This document shows, piece by piece, positions 16,451 through 24,054 of a stretch of DNA of 44,539 nucleotides. Location of the stretch: positions 1-44,539 of the forward strand of contig CAMDQF010000010.1 of NCBI GenBank assembly GCA_945905745.1. The letters run 5' to 3'. The stretch's first letter is position 1, and the number at the start of each line of letters is the position of its first letter. This DNA comes from Litorilinea aerophila. Its GTDB lineage: Bacteria; Chloroflexota; Anaerolineae; Caldilineales; Caldilineaceae. The notes below the pieces were generated by a model. It was given only the letters and a program-made list of their open reading frames with translations. It was not told the DNA's origin and did no database searches. A program made the position numbers and the translations under genes.

Positions 16451-17554
16451 TTACTCGGATTCCAGCGGCTTGTCAACCCCTCCGCCGAGAGGCCGAGAAG
16501 CCGCCGCCCATACTAAAACCCCCAGCCCGACTACCCCCAACCCGGCCAGCGCGATGAGTTTGTAGAGCCGGTCGTCCAGGAAAAGTGTCAGCGCGCCAAA
16601 GACTGCGCAAAAGAGCCAGTAGGCCAGCACAATCGTCCGCTCGCGCAGGCCAATGTCCAGCAGGCGAAAGTGGAGGTGATCTCGCCCGCCCTGGCCCGGC
16701 GAGACACCCCGCCGCCAGCGGCTGTAGATCAGCCAGGCTACATCCAGCGCGGGCAGGCCGATCACCAGCAGGACAGTCGCCAGCCGTGCCCCGCCGACGA
16801 TTCCCAGGGCGGCCAGGGCAAAGCCGAGAAAAAAACTGCCGCTGCTCCCCATAAAAATGCGACCCCGCAAGTTGGCGGGCAGGAATCCCAGGGCCGCGCC
16901 TAGCAATGCCACGGGCAAGACCGCCACACTGGCCTGGGGCGGGTCGGCCCGCCAGAGCATATGGCTGGCCAGAATCGCGCAGACAAGCGCAGTCACGCCC
17001 GTCGCCAGCCCGCTCAGCCCGTCCAGAAAGTTGACAGTATTCATCATCCCGATAAACCAGAAGATCGTCAGCGGGCCGACGATCCACCAGGGAAAACCAT
17101 TGTCGCCAAAGAAAAGGCCGGGCGCAAAGGGATTGTTGACGTGCTTGATGAAGATCAGCCCGGCGATGGCAATGAATCCGGCGGCGATTTGGATGGCGTA
17201 TTGGGGCAAGGCGGAGAAGCGGAAGCGGTCGTCCAGCAGACCGGCCCCGGCGCAAAAGAGGCTCCCCACCAGCAGCGCGGCAAGACGGCGGCCTTCATTG
17301 AGATCGTTGCGGGGGGGCAGCCATTGGGCCGCCACATCCGGCGGCAGCAGACGGGGAAGGAGCAGCACAATCAGCAGGGTCAGAATAAACGCGCCAAAGA
17401 GGGCCAGCCCACCCGTGCGGGGAATGACCCCCCGGTGGCTGCGCCGCCCACCAGGCCGGTCCACCAGCCCCAGCCGGTGACCAATCGCAGCGGAGAGAGG
17501 CGTGAGCGCGAGGGCGAGGAGTGTGGAGATGAGAAGGACGGTGAGAGTGAACAT
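16451..17554 (-). CDS. WecA/TagO-like polyprenyl-phosphate sugar-1-phosphate transferase with altered active-site residues
   Basis: 367 residues from ATG 17554, with about ten membrane helices. Family motifs are GLVDRPGGRRSHRGVIPRTGGLALFGAF, GAGLLDDRF (the DD pair), NTVNFLDGLSGLATG, FMGSSGSFFLGF and GRDHLHFRLLDIGL. The family transfers a sugar-1-phosphate from a UDP-sugar to undecaprenyl phosphate. Three normally conserved positions differ: DGLDGL is DGLSGL, GDSGS is GSSGS (Ser codon AGC at 16844-16846, replacing the Asp essential in MraY/WecA enzymes), and HLHHRL is HLHFRL. Activity is therefore uncertain. A GTG at 17593 in the same frame would add 13 residues (FHPVTLSPPHPF) encoded by the heptamer repeat. 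Neither start has a strong ribosome site. Confidence 0.78.
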   Translation of the reverse strand: MFTLTVLLISTLLALALTPLSAAIGHRLGLVDRPGGRRSHRGVIPRTGGLALFGAFILTLLIVLLLPRLLPPDVAAQWLPPRNDLNEGRRLAALLVGSLFCAGAGLLDDRFRFSALPQYAIQIAAGFIAIAGLIFIKHVNNPFAPGLFFGDNGFPWWIVGPLTIFWFIGMMNTVNFLDGLSGLATGVTALVCAILASHMLWRADPPQASVAVLPVALLGAALGFLPANLRGRIFMGSSGSFFLGFALAALGIVGGARLATVLLVIGLPALDVAWLIYSRWRRGVSPGQGGRDHLHFRLLDIGLRERTIVLAYWLFCAVFGALTLFLDDRLYKLIALAGLGVVGLGVLVWAAASRPLGGGVDKPLESE

Positions 17555-17570
17555 GAAAGGGTGAGGGGGT

Positions 17571-17615
17571 GACAAGGTGACAGGGTGAAACACCTCTTCA
17601 CCCTGTCACCTTGCC
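17571..17615. repeat. Inverted repeat of GGTGACA words between asnS and the WecA-like gene
   Basis: GACAAGGTGACAGGGTGAA (17571-17589) pairs with TTCACCCTGTCACCTTGCC (17597-17615) with one mismatch and a 7-nt loop. More GGGTGA words extend left to 17549. It lies between two minus-strand genes and could attenuate or terminate read-through from asnS. Confidence 0.6.
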
Positions 17616-17619
17616 ATCT

Positions 17620-18963
17620 TTAGGGTCGCATGGATTGAAGCAATCGTGGAAAGGCAATCGCCTCGCGCAGATGGCCGATGCCGCAGATCCACGAGACTGT
17701 GCGCTCGACGCCCAGGCCGAAACCGCTGTGGACGACAGAGCCATACTTGCGCAGGTCCACATACCATTCGTAGGGTTCCATCGGCAGGTTGTGCTTCTCA
17801 ATGGCGGCGATCAGCTTTTCCGGGTCGCTCATCCGCTCGCTGCCGCCGGTGATCTCTCCGTAGCCTTCCGGGGCCAGCAGGTCCACACTGCGGCAGACCT
17901 CTGGGCGATCCGGCTCCGGCTCCATATAGAATGCTTTGATTTGGGTCGGGTAGTGGTGGACAAAGACGGGTTTGTCGAATTGGGCCGCAATGTAGGTTTC
18001 GTGGGGGCTGCCGAAATCCTCGCCCCAGGGGATGGCCGGGACCGCATCGTCGTAGCCAGGCACCAGTTCACCGGCAGCCGCGGCTGCGTTGATCATCGCC
18101 ACCGCTTCGTCGTAATGGATGCGGGGGAAGGGGGCCATCACCCGTTGCAGCGAAGCCGTGTCCCGCTCCAACACTTTTAGCTCCTCGGCGTTTTCGGTCA
18201 GGCAGCGCTGGATGACGTAACTGAGCATCTCCTCCTCGATCTCCATCAACTGCTCCAGATTGCAGAAGGCGATCTCCGGCTCCAGCATCCAGAATTCTTG
18301 CAGATGGCGGCGGGTCTTGCTCTTTTCGGCCCGGAAGGTGGGGCCAAAGCAGTAGACTTTGCCAAAAGCGAAGATATTGGCTTCGTTGTAAAGCTGACCG
18401 GTCTGGGCCAGATAGGCCGGCTCGCCGTGGAAGTCAATCTCGAAGAGGGTCGTCGTCCCCTCGGCGGCCGCGGGGGTGAGGATGGGCGTGTCCATATGCA
18501 GAAAGCCGTGGCTGTCCAGCCAATCGCGCAGGGCGCGGATGACGGTGGCCCGCACCCGCAGTACCGCCCACTGGCGGGAGGAGCGAATCCACAAATGGCG
18601 ATTCTTCATGAGAAACTCCACCCCGTGCTCCTTGGGCTGGATCGGGTATTCCTCGGCGATCTGCACCACTTCGAGCCCCGTGGCGTCCAGCTCATAGCCG
18701 CCAGGGATGCCAGGCGCGCGTTCGTTGGCCACCACTTTCCCTGTCACCCGCAGGCTGCTCTCCTGGGTCAGGTCTTTGGTCGCGGCGAAGTCCTCTTCGC
18801 TCACATTTTTCTTGAAGACGACTGCCTGACAGAGGCCGGAGCCATCCCGCACCTGCAAAAATTGCAGGCGGCCTTTGTCGGTCTTGGCATAAAGCCAGCC
18901 CTGCAAAGTCACTTCTTCGCCGATGTGCTCGGCCATTTCTTGGATTCGGATTATTGGGGCCAC
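17620..18963 (-). CDS. asnS: Asparaginyl-tRNA synthetase
   Basis: 447 residues from GTG 18963, with AAAGGAA 8 nt upstream. The N-terminal OB-fold anticodon-binding domain (~1-110) has [26 protein letters not shown]. The class II core carries motif 1 ([29 protein letters not shown]), motif 2 ([25 protein letters not shown]) and motif 3 ([15 protein letters not shown]). EFWMLEPE and the C-terminal [17 protein letters not shown] distinguish AsnRS from AspRS. The enzyme charges tRNA-Asn directly. It is intact and of normal length. Two small hairpins (18992-19033) separate it from the disordered-protein gene upstream, which may share its transcript. Confidence 0.95.
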   Translation of the reverse strand: MAPIIRIQEMAEHIGEEVTLQGWLYAKTDKGRLQFLQVRDGSGLCQAVVFKKNVSEEDFAATKDLTQESSLRVTGKVVANERAPGIPGGYELDATGLEVVQIAEEYPIQPKEHGVEFLMKNRHLWIRSSRQWAVLRVRATVIRALRDWLDSHGFLHMDTPILTPAAAEGTTTLFEIDFHGEPAYLAQTGQLYNEANIFAFGKVYCFGPTFRAEKSKTRRHLQEFWMLEPEIAFCNLEQLMEIEEEMLSYVIQRCLTENAEELKVLERDTASLQRVMAPFPRIHYDEAVAMINAAAAAGELVPGYDDAVPAIPWGEDFGSPHETYIAAQFDKPVFVHHYPTQIKAFYMEPEPDRPEVCRSVDLLAPEGYGEITGGSERMSDPEKLIAAIEKHNLPMEPYEWYVDLRKYGSVVHSGFGLGVERTVSWICGIGHLREAIAFPRLLQSMRP

Positions 18964-18991
18964 GTTGCCGTTCCTTTATCAGCTAATGTGA

Positions 18992-19033
18992 CGCAAGCTG
19001 ACAGCTTGCGCTAGCACAAACTAATAGTTTGTG
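18992..19033. repeat. Two adjacent small perfect hairpins upstream of asnS
   Basis: CGCAAGCTGACAGCTTGCG (18992-19010) and CACAAACTAATAGTTTGTG (19015-19033) are each 8-bp perfect stems with 3-nt loops. The pair looks like a compact repeat unit rather than a terminator, since no T-run follows. It lies 28 nt before the asnS start codon, in its leader if asnS is read through from upstream. Confidence 0.55.
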
Positions 19034-19037
19034 TTAC

Positions 19038-19751
19038 CTATTCCTCATCATCCCAATCTTCGTCGCCCGCCTCGCGGATGACTTTGGCGGGTGTCTTGGG
19101 CCGGTTGAAATACTCGTCCAGATGACCGTTGATCTCCTCTTGCAGCCGCTCCATATGGATGGTCAGCTCGGCAGGTGGCCGTTTGGTGAGGAAAGATGTC
19201 TCGGACACGTAATCGTTACCCGCGTCCCGATAGGCCGGGCGCACAATGTGGGTGTGAACATAGACATCCAGCGGCTCCTGATAGCGCTCGGTTTCCGGGG
19301 CCACGGGTGGCAGGAGATCGTGCTGTTCCGGGCGACGCTGACGGCGGCTGGATGACCGTCGTTTGTTGCCGCCCCCTCGGTTGCTGTTCCCACGCGCGCT
19401 GCCGGCATTCGCACCGCCGGTATTCGCAATGCCAGCATTGGCGCTGCTGCTTCCACCGCTGGTATTGCCGCTGTTGCCACTGTTGTTTGCCACGCCACTG
19501 TTTCCACTGCCGCTGCTGCCGCTATTATTGGAGCGACGGCGTTTGCGACGGCGTTCGCGCTGTTCGGGTGTCTGTCCGCTTTGGGCTTTGGCATCGGGTT
19601 GGGAGCGGTTCTGCTCCTTTTCCTGGCCCGAAGAGGGCTGCCCCTCCCCTGCCGGGCCACCTTTGCGCTTGCGGAAATAGCGGTGGTTGCTGGGCTTCTC
19701 TCCGCCCCCACCAGAAGATTGGTTGTTGTTCTGGGGCCGTTCGTCTGCCAT
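19038..19751 (-). CDS. Low-complexity basic protein of unknown function with acidic tail
   Basis: 237 residues from ATG 19751, with AAGGAGAG 6 nt upstream. Residues ~1-150 are disordered: Gln/Asn/Ser/Gly-rich with basic clusters (RYFRKRKGG, RERRRKRRRSN, KRRSSSRRQRR) and long Asn-Ser-Gly-Ala runs. The C-terminal ~85 residues look ordered (DVYVHTHIVRPAYRDAGNDYVSE, PAELTIHMERLQEEINGHLDEYF) and end in DEDWDDEE. No family is recognised. The basic patches could bind nucleic acid, as in Arg/Gly-rich RNA-binding proteins, but this is inference. It precedes asnS by 74 nt on the same strand. Gly/Asn/Ser runs are coded by mixed codons, so the gene is real and not a simple repeat. Confidence 0.65.
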   Translation of the reverse strand: MADERPQNNNQSSGGGGEKPSNHRYFRKRKGGPAGEGQPSSGQEKEQNRSQPDAKAQSGQTPEQRERRRKRRRSNNSGSSGSGNSGVANNSGNSGNTSGGSSSANAGIANTGGANAGSARGNSNRGGGNKRRSSSRRQRRPEQHDLLPPVAPETERYQEPLDVYVHTHIVRPAYRDAGNDYVSETSFLTKRPPAELTIHMERLQEEINGHLDEYFNRPKTPAKVIREAGDEDWDDEE

Positions 19752-19773
19752 CGGTATCTCTCCTTCCAATAGT

Positions 19774-19874
19774 AGTGAATAGTTATCAGTGATAAGTAAT
19801 CAGTGGGTCTATTCCGTAACGGATGCAGGTACGGCTGACGACCACTGATAACTGATAACTGATAACTGTTCACC
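19774..19874. repeat. Inverted repeat of AACTGAT heptamers
   Basis: Left arm 19774-19806 (AGTGAATAGTTATCAGTGAT...) and right arm 19842-19874 (...AACTGATAACTGATAACTG...) pair over 33 bp with five mismatches. The right arm has three exact 7-nt AACTGAT copies. The stop codon of the ATP-grasp gene (19870-19872) is inside it. It separates that gene from the disordered-protein gene downstream. Confidence 0.65.
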
Positions 19875-21279
19875 ATTCTTTGCGTTCTGCCAAAAAGAGC
19901 GGCGCAGCCGAGCCACCCCCTGCGCTTACATTCAAAAGCGCGCTTGTACCCAGCCGTACCCCCGCGTGTTCCACTGCACTGCCCCGCCAGACATATGGGT
20001 CCAAATCTACCATACGCGGCAGAAATTGCAGACCGCCCTCCTGCCAGACCGGGAAAATCTCTTGGGGCGTGGGAACCCGGCGTTGGACTACGTGGGGTTC
20101 GGCCAATGCCCGCTGCAAGGCACTTTCCCAGGTCGCGGCGTCGGTCTCCCAGCCCAGCACAACCCCTGTGCCGCCGTATTCCCGCACGGGCTTCAACACC
20201 AATTCGTCCCTGCGCTCCCGAATCAACGCCACCAGTTCCACCTGCGTTCCCTCAAAACGGGTGGTCTGGTCTGCCACCAGACGGCTCCAGGGGACATGCT
20301 TTTGGACGGCTGTCTGCTCGGCGGTGGTGAAGCGGTGCTGGTTTTCCTCGTCGCTGATGAGGGCAAAGAGCGCTTTGTTGTAGAGCAACTGACAGTTGAA
20401 ATGGTTGGCTATGCAGACAGCGTTCTGCGCCACAGCCTGCACCAGCGGCTGGGCCAGCAGCTCCGCCGGGTCGGGATAGCGTTTGATCAGTTCGTTGACC
20501 ACCACCCGCTTGTAGACGATGTCCACGGGGAAATCGTCCCCTGCCCACAGCCGTCCGTCCCTCAGCGTCAGTTCGTCGGGATCGCAGATGAGCACCCGGC
20601 TGCCCGCAGCCTCGAAAATCTGCTGAGAAAGCAGAAATTCATTGCGGGTACGCACGCTGCGCCAATCGACAATCCCGATATTGGGCCGTTCGACGGCTGT
20701 GTGATCGGTGGCTGCGCACCAATCCCGGTAGGTCTCCACCAGCGTCCGATAGACCCGGCGGCGTACGGGCGGGCGGGTCAAATGGTAGGCCTGGGCAAAG
20801 CGGCGCATTGGTTCAAATTCAGCAAAAAGATCGCCCAGCACATCCCCATAGCTCAGACCGCCAGGGCTATCTGCATTGTACTCCAAAAAGTGCAGATTGC
20901 CCTGATCCAATCTAGCTCCGGGCAGCCAGAAAGCGTCCATCCGGGCCGAGACATCCGGGGCGCCGTAGACATCGGGCAATGCCACCAGAGCGGCTTCGGC
21001 GGGGGAAAGATGGAGCAGGCGCTGGCTGTCCAGTTCGCCCGAACGCAGGGCCGCATAGATTTTGTGCAGCGCGGCGGTCACATTCTGCGTGGCCTCGGCA
21101 ATAAGGTCATATTCTTGGGGGTGCAGAAATTGGGGGCGCAGCACATTGCAGACGGCCCGCTCCCCAAAGTAGAGCAGATTTTCCCGCATCTGCTCCTGAA
21201 AACGTGCCCAGATGGCGGGCGCGTCGCTCTCGCGCAGGAGTTGGTGATAGTATTCAACGGCCAGGGCAGTAGGGTGCAT
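19870..21279 (-). CDS. Circularly permuted ATP-grasp-type protein of unknown substrate
   Basis: 469 residues, soluble. NLHFLEYNADSPGGLSYGDVLGDLF, RPNIGIVDWRSVRTRNEFLLSQQIFEAAGSRVLICDPDELTLRDGRLW, DIVYKRVVVNEL and DELVLKPVREYGGTGVVLGWETDAATWESALQRAL, followed by VVQRRVPTP, correspond to the uncharacterised circularly permuted ATP-grasp family (related to glutathionylspermidine-synthase-like ligases). Lys in LVLKPVREYGGTGV would contact ATP, and the Asp/Glu pair in EYNADSPGG and near VDLDPYVWRG the metal. Such enzymes form amide bonds between a carboxylate and an amine through acyl-phosphate; no substrate is predictable. The start at 21279 lacks a clear ribosome site. The 3' end runs into the inverted repeat at 19774-19874. 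Confidence 0.7.
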   Translation of the reverse strand: MHPTALAVEYYHQLLRESDAPAIWARFQEQMRENLLYFGERAVCNVLRPQFLHPQEYDLIAEATQNVTAALHKIYAALRSGELDSQRLLHLSPAEAALVALPDVYGAPDVSARMDAFWLPGARLDQGNLHFLEYNADSPGGLSYGDVLGDLFAEFEPMRRFAQAYHLTRPPVRRRVYRTLVETYRDWCAATDHTAVERPNIGIVDWRSVRTRNEFLLSQQIFEAAGSRVLICDPDELTLRDGRLWAGDDFPVDIVYKRVVVNELIKRYPDPAELLAQPLVQAVAQNAVCIANHFNCQLLYNKALFALISDEENQHRFTTAEQTAVQKHVPWSRLVADQTTRFEGTQVELVALIRERRDELVLKPVREYGGTGVVLGWETDAATWESALQRALAEPHVVQRRVPTPQEIFPVWQEGGLQFLPRMVDLDPYVWRGSAVEHAGVRLGTSALLNVSAGGGSAAPLFLAERKEW

Positions 21280-21738
21280 GGAAGTTGTGTGCTTTTGTGT
21301 TGCTCAGAGTCAATTACAAGTTAGTGTCCATGCCCCAGAGGGGGCACAATCAGCAATGAAAAACGGACGCTGATTCACGCCGATCAAATCCGTGCGAATC
21401 CGTCCTTTCCGTGTCATCAGTGTTCCATTTACACGTCAGGCGATGGTGAATCCGTCCACGTAAGTATGCCACAAAAGAAGCCTATTCACGAGTATGATAT
21501 TCACATCCGGCAGGGATGGCCGCGTTCCTGCCGCTCCTGCCGGCCCTATTCGCCATAACTGGGGAGAATGGCGATTTCTTTTGCTATTCTCCCCGATTCT
21601 TTCGTATACTGTGCTATTCAAGCGCTGCTGGAACGAGTGCAAACGTTGGATTGTTGCGAGCTACGAGCGTAGGGGCTGGGAAGTGATGATTCGATCTTGC
21701 TTGCCACGTTGAATATTCAACTCTGAGATGCAACCCAA
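21280..21738. other. 459-nt gap between divergent genes with a repeat and a hairpin
   Basis: 21355-21430 holds a copy of the dispersed ACGCTGAT/ATCCGTG repeat. 21561-21594 can form a 12-bp hairpin (GGGGAGAATGGC with GCTATTCTCCCC, one G:T). TATACT at 21605-21610 with TTGCTA 18 nt upstream is a weak promoter for the plus-strand YfhO-like gene. Small open frames across the gap have no ribosome sites or family features and were not called. Confidence 0.5.
21355..21430. repeat. Dispersed ACGCTGAT/ATCCGTG repeat copy
   Basis: AACGGACGCTGATTCACGCC is followed by inverted words AATCCGTGCGAATCCGT and TTCCGTGTCATCAGTGTTCC, as in the units at 4600-4912 and 28016-28105. Confidence 0.6.
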
Positions 21739-24054
21739 TTGGGTGACTCTGTGCAATTGCAAACGCGAATTCGTTTATCCATATTCTATTCACCACTGGT
21801 CGTCTATGTTTTTGCAGCCGCATTTTTCTACGCGCCTATCCTCCTCGGTCTGGCTACCTTCCCCGATGGCGACTTCACCCACCACTTCCTGCCCTTTAGC
21901 CTCTTCCAGCAGAGCGAATGGCTGGCGGGCCGCTGGCTGCCTGTCTGGAATCCCTACACCTACGGCGGCCATCCCTTTCTGGCTGATATTCAGGCCGCGG
22001 TCTTCTATCCTGTAGGCGATCTGTTACTGCTGTTGACGCTACCCTTCACTGCGCCCGCAGCCCGCCTCTACTTTTTGCAGGTGGAAGCGGTGCTGCATAT
22101 CGCCCTGGCCGGATTCTTCACCCATCTGCTCGTCCAGCGTTTGACTGGCAACCGGCAGGCTGCTTTCACCGCTGGGGCATTCTTCGCCCTTTCCGGCTAT
22201 CTGACCGGCTACCCGCCCCTGCAACTGGCAATCCTGCGCACGGCCATCTGGCTGCCGCTGATCTGCTGGCTGCTCCTGCGCGCCTTCGACGAACCGACCC
22301 GCTGGCGTTGGTGGGTCGGCGTCGCCGCCGCCTGGGCCACGGCTTTCCTGGCCGGGCACCCCCAGACATTTCTGCATCTGAGCTATGCGGTGGTGGGCTG
22401 GATGGGATGGCTTTTCTGGCAGAAGTTTTTAACGCAGAGGCGCAGAGGCGCAGAGGCGCAGAGGGGGGAGTTGGCAGGTGGTAGGTGGCAATTCGCAATT
22501 CGCAATTCGCAATTCGCAATTCGCATCGTCACCCTCTTCCTCCTCACCCTTGCCTTTTCCGCTGTCCAACTGCTGCCCAGTCTGGAATTCACCCGGCTTA
22601 GCGTGCGCGCCAGCGTGGATTACGCCTACGTCAGTGGCGGTTTTCCCGCACAAGACCTCTGGCAGATGCTCTTTCCTGGAATCCTTACCCAATTCTCGCC
22701 CCTGTTCATCGGCCTTCCCGGTCTCTTTCTGGCCCTCCTTTCCTTCACTTACATCCGGCCCATTCACAATTCACAATTCACAATTCACAATTCACTATTT
22801 TTCTTTCTTTTGGTTGTTCTCGCCCTCCTCCTCTCCCTGGGCAACAACGGCTTTCTCTACCCGCTCTTCTACCGCTTCGCGCCAGGCTGGAACCTTTTCC
22901 GCGGCCAGGAACGGACGGCTTATCTGGTCGCCTTTGGCCTGAGTGTGCTGGCAGGCTACGGAATGGTCGCACTGCCGGGACTTAGCCAGCGGTTACGCCG
23001 ACTAGCCGCAGGCGGGCTGGTGATTGTGGTTGCGGTGGGCGGGCTGCTCTTCGGCCTCTTCTGGCAGAGAAACGGGGGCGGCGCGCTGCCCAACCGCGAA
23101 TTTCTGGGTGTTGCGCTTTTTACTTTGCTGGTTGCCCTGGCAACGGCCTGGCTGTTCTGGCAAAAAGGTTGGGGGAGCTGGCGGGAGTGGGCGCTGATCG
23201 GGTTAGGGGTAGCCGTTCTGTTTTGGGCCAACGGGGGGACGAATGTGGACGCCTTCGGCCCGGCCCGCAAGACGCTTCTCTCGCCGGAGGTGGCGGCGGT
23301 TCAGACGGCGTTGAATGGCGGACGGGTCTACAACGAGTACCGGGTCTATGAGGATTATGGAATGTCTATCGCGGCCGAAGATGTCTGGGGCAGCAGCCCC
23401 CTCCGTTTGGCCCGTTACGCCGCGCTCTTTGACAACTTCCCCCTGGACCGAATGTGGCGGCTGCTGGGCGTGGATACAGTCCTTACCTGGCGGCGGGAAC
23501 TGCCCGTGGCGTCCGAACTGCTGGCCGAGTTTCCCCAAGCCACCGACACGACTTTTCTGCACCGGTTAGCGGAAGCCAATCCCCGGGCCTGGCTGGTGCA
23601 AGATTGGCAGACAATCGATGACGTCACAGCCATCAGCCTCCTGGCCGACCACACCTTCGACCTGGACAAAACCGCCTTACTACCACCGGGCATGACTCCG
23701 CCACCCGACACCATCATCCCATCATCCCACCGTCCCGCCATCCAATATATCCGTCCCGCGCCCAATCGCCTCCATATCACCCTTTCCAATAACCCCGGCG
23801 GTCTGCTTGTCCTCAGCGAAAACTGGCTTCCCGGCTGGCGCGCCGAATATCCAATATCCAATCCCCAATCCCCGATCCCCGTCCTGCGCGCCAACCTGAC
23901 CCAGCTCGCCCTTCCCATCCCAGCAGGCGCTCTCACCCTCGAACTGGTCTACTGGCCCGACTCCCTGACCTGGGGCCTCGTCATCACAGCCAGCGCGCTG
24001 CTGCTCGTATTTGTCGCCTTCCTCTATCGCCGCCGGAGGGGAAATCGTGACTGA
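21739..24054 (+). CDS. YfhO-like multi-pass membrane protein, probable GT-C glycosyltransferase
   Basis: 771 residues from TTG 21739, with about 12-13 membrane helices and a C-terminal periplasmic beta domain. FPDGDFTHHFLPFSLFQQSEWLAGRWLPVWNPYTYGGHPFLADIQAAVFYP is the typical loop after helix 1 in YfhO-type proteins, with the DxxxH-like acidic pair. WNLFRGQERTAYLVAF and GGLLVLSENWLPGWRAE near the C-terminus also match. YfhO modifies lipoteichoic acid in Bacillus; here it probably glycosylates a lipid-linked glycan. The gene contains three in-frame heptamer-repeat tracts (22432-22525, 22761-22797, 23844-23880) in loops between helices. The start is uncertain: no strong ribosome site, and a GTG four codons downstream is possible. 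It ends in an 8-nt overlap with the next gene. Confidence 0.75.
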   Translation: MGDSVQLQTRIRLSIFYSPLVVYVFAAAFFYAPILLGLATFPDGDFTHHFLPFSLFQQSEWLAGRWLPVWNPYTYGGHPFLADIQAAVFYPVGDLLLLLTLPFTAPAARLYFLQVEAVLHIALAGFFTHLLVQRLTGNRQAAFTAGAFFALSGYLTGYPPLQLAILRTAIWLPLICWLLLRAFDEPTRWRWWVGVAAAWATAFLAGHPQTFLHLSYAVVGWMGWLFWQKFLTQRRRGAEAQRGELAGGRWQFAIRNSQFAIRIVTLFLLTLAFSAVQLLPSLEFTRLSVRASVDYAYVSGGFPAQDLWQMLFPGILTQFSPLFIGLPGLFLALLSFTYIRPIHNSQFTIHNSLFFFLLVVLALLLSLGNNGFLYPLFYRFAPGWNLFRGQERTAYLVAFGLSVLAGYGMVALPGLSQRLRRLAAGGLVIVVAVGGLLFGLFWQRNGGGALPNREFLGVALFTLLVALATAWLFWQKGWGSWREWALIGLGVAVLFWANGGTNVDAFGPARKTLLSPEVAAVQTALNGGRVYNEYRVYEDYGMSIAAEDVWGSSPLRLARYAALFDNFPLDRMWRLLGVDTVLTWRRELPVASELLAEFPQATDTTFLHRLAEANPRAWLVQDWQTIDDVTAISLLADHTFDLDKTALLPPGMTPPPDTIIPSSHRPAIQYIRPAPNRLHITLSNNPGGLLVLSENWLPGWRAEYPISNPQSPIPVLRANLTQLALPIPAGALTLELVYWPDSLTWGLVITASALLLVFVAFLYRRRRGNRD
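22432..22525 (+). repeat. In-frame tandem repeats inside the YfhO-like gene
   Basis: ACGCAGAGGCGCAGAGGCGC... (8-nt unit GGCGCAGA, about four copies, 22432-22463) encodes TQRRRGAEAQRG. After a short link, five copies of the 7-nt unit CAATTCG (about 22489-22525) encode QFAIRNSQFAIR. Three 7-nt units equal 21 nt, so the tract keeps frame and repeats every seven residues. Confidence 0.85.
22761..22797 (+). repeat. In-frame CAATTCA heptamer tract in the YfhO-like gene
   Basis: Four to five copies of CAATTCA encode IHNSQFTIHNS just before a membrane helix (LFFFLLVVLALLLSL). The unit differs by one base from the CAATTCG unit 270 nt upstream. Confidence 0.85.
23844..23880 (+). repeat. In-frame CCAATCC heptamer tract in the YfhO-like gene
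   Basis: CCAATATCCAATCCCCAATCCCCGATCCCC encodes YPISNPQSPIP in the C-terminal periplasmic domain. The words match those of the intergenic tract at 34715-34745. Confidence 0.8.

Noticed and set aside
21494-21712. 72-codon plus-strand frame in the 21280-21738 gap
   Set aside because: No ribosome site, no family signal, and it runs through a hairpin and the weak promoter.
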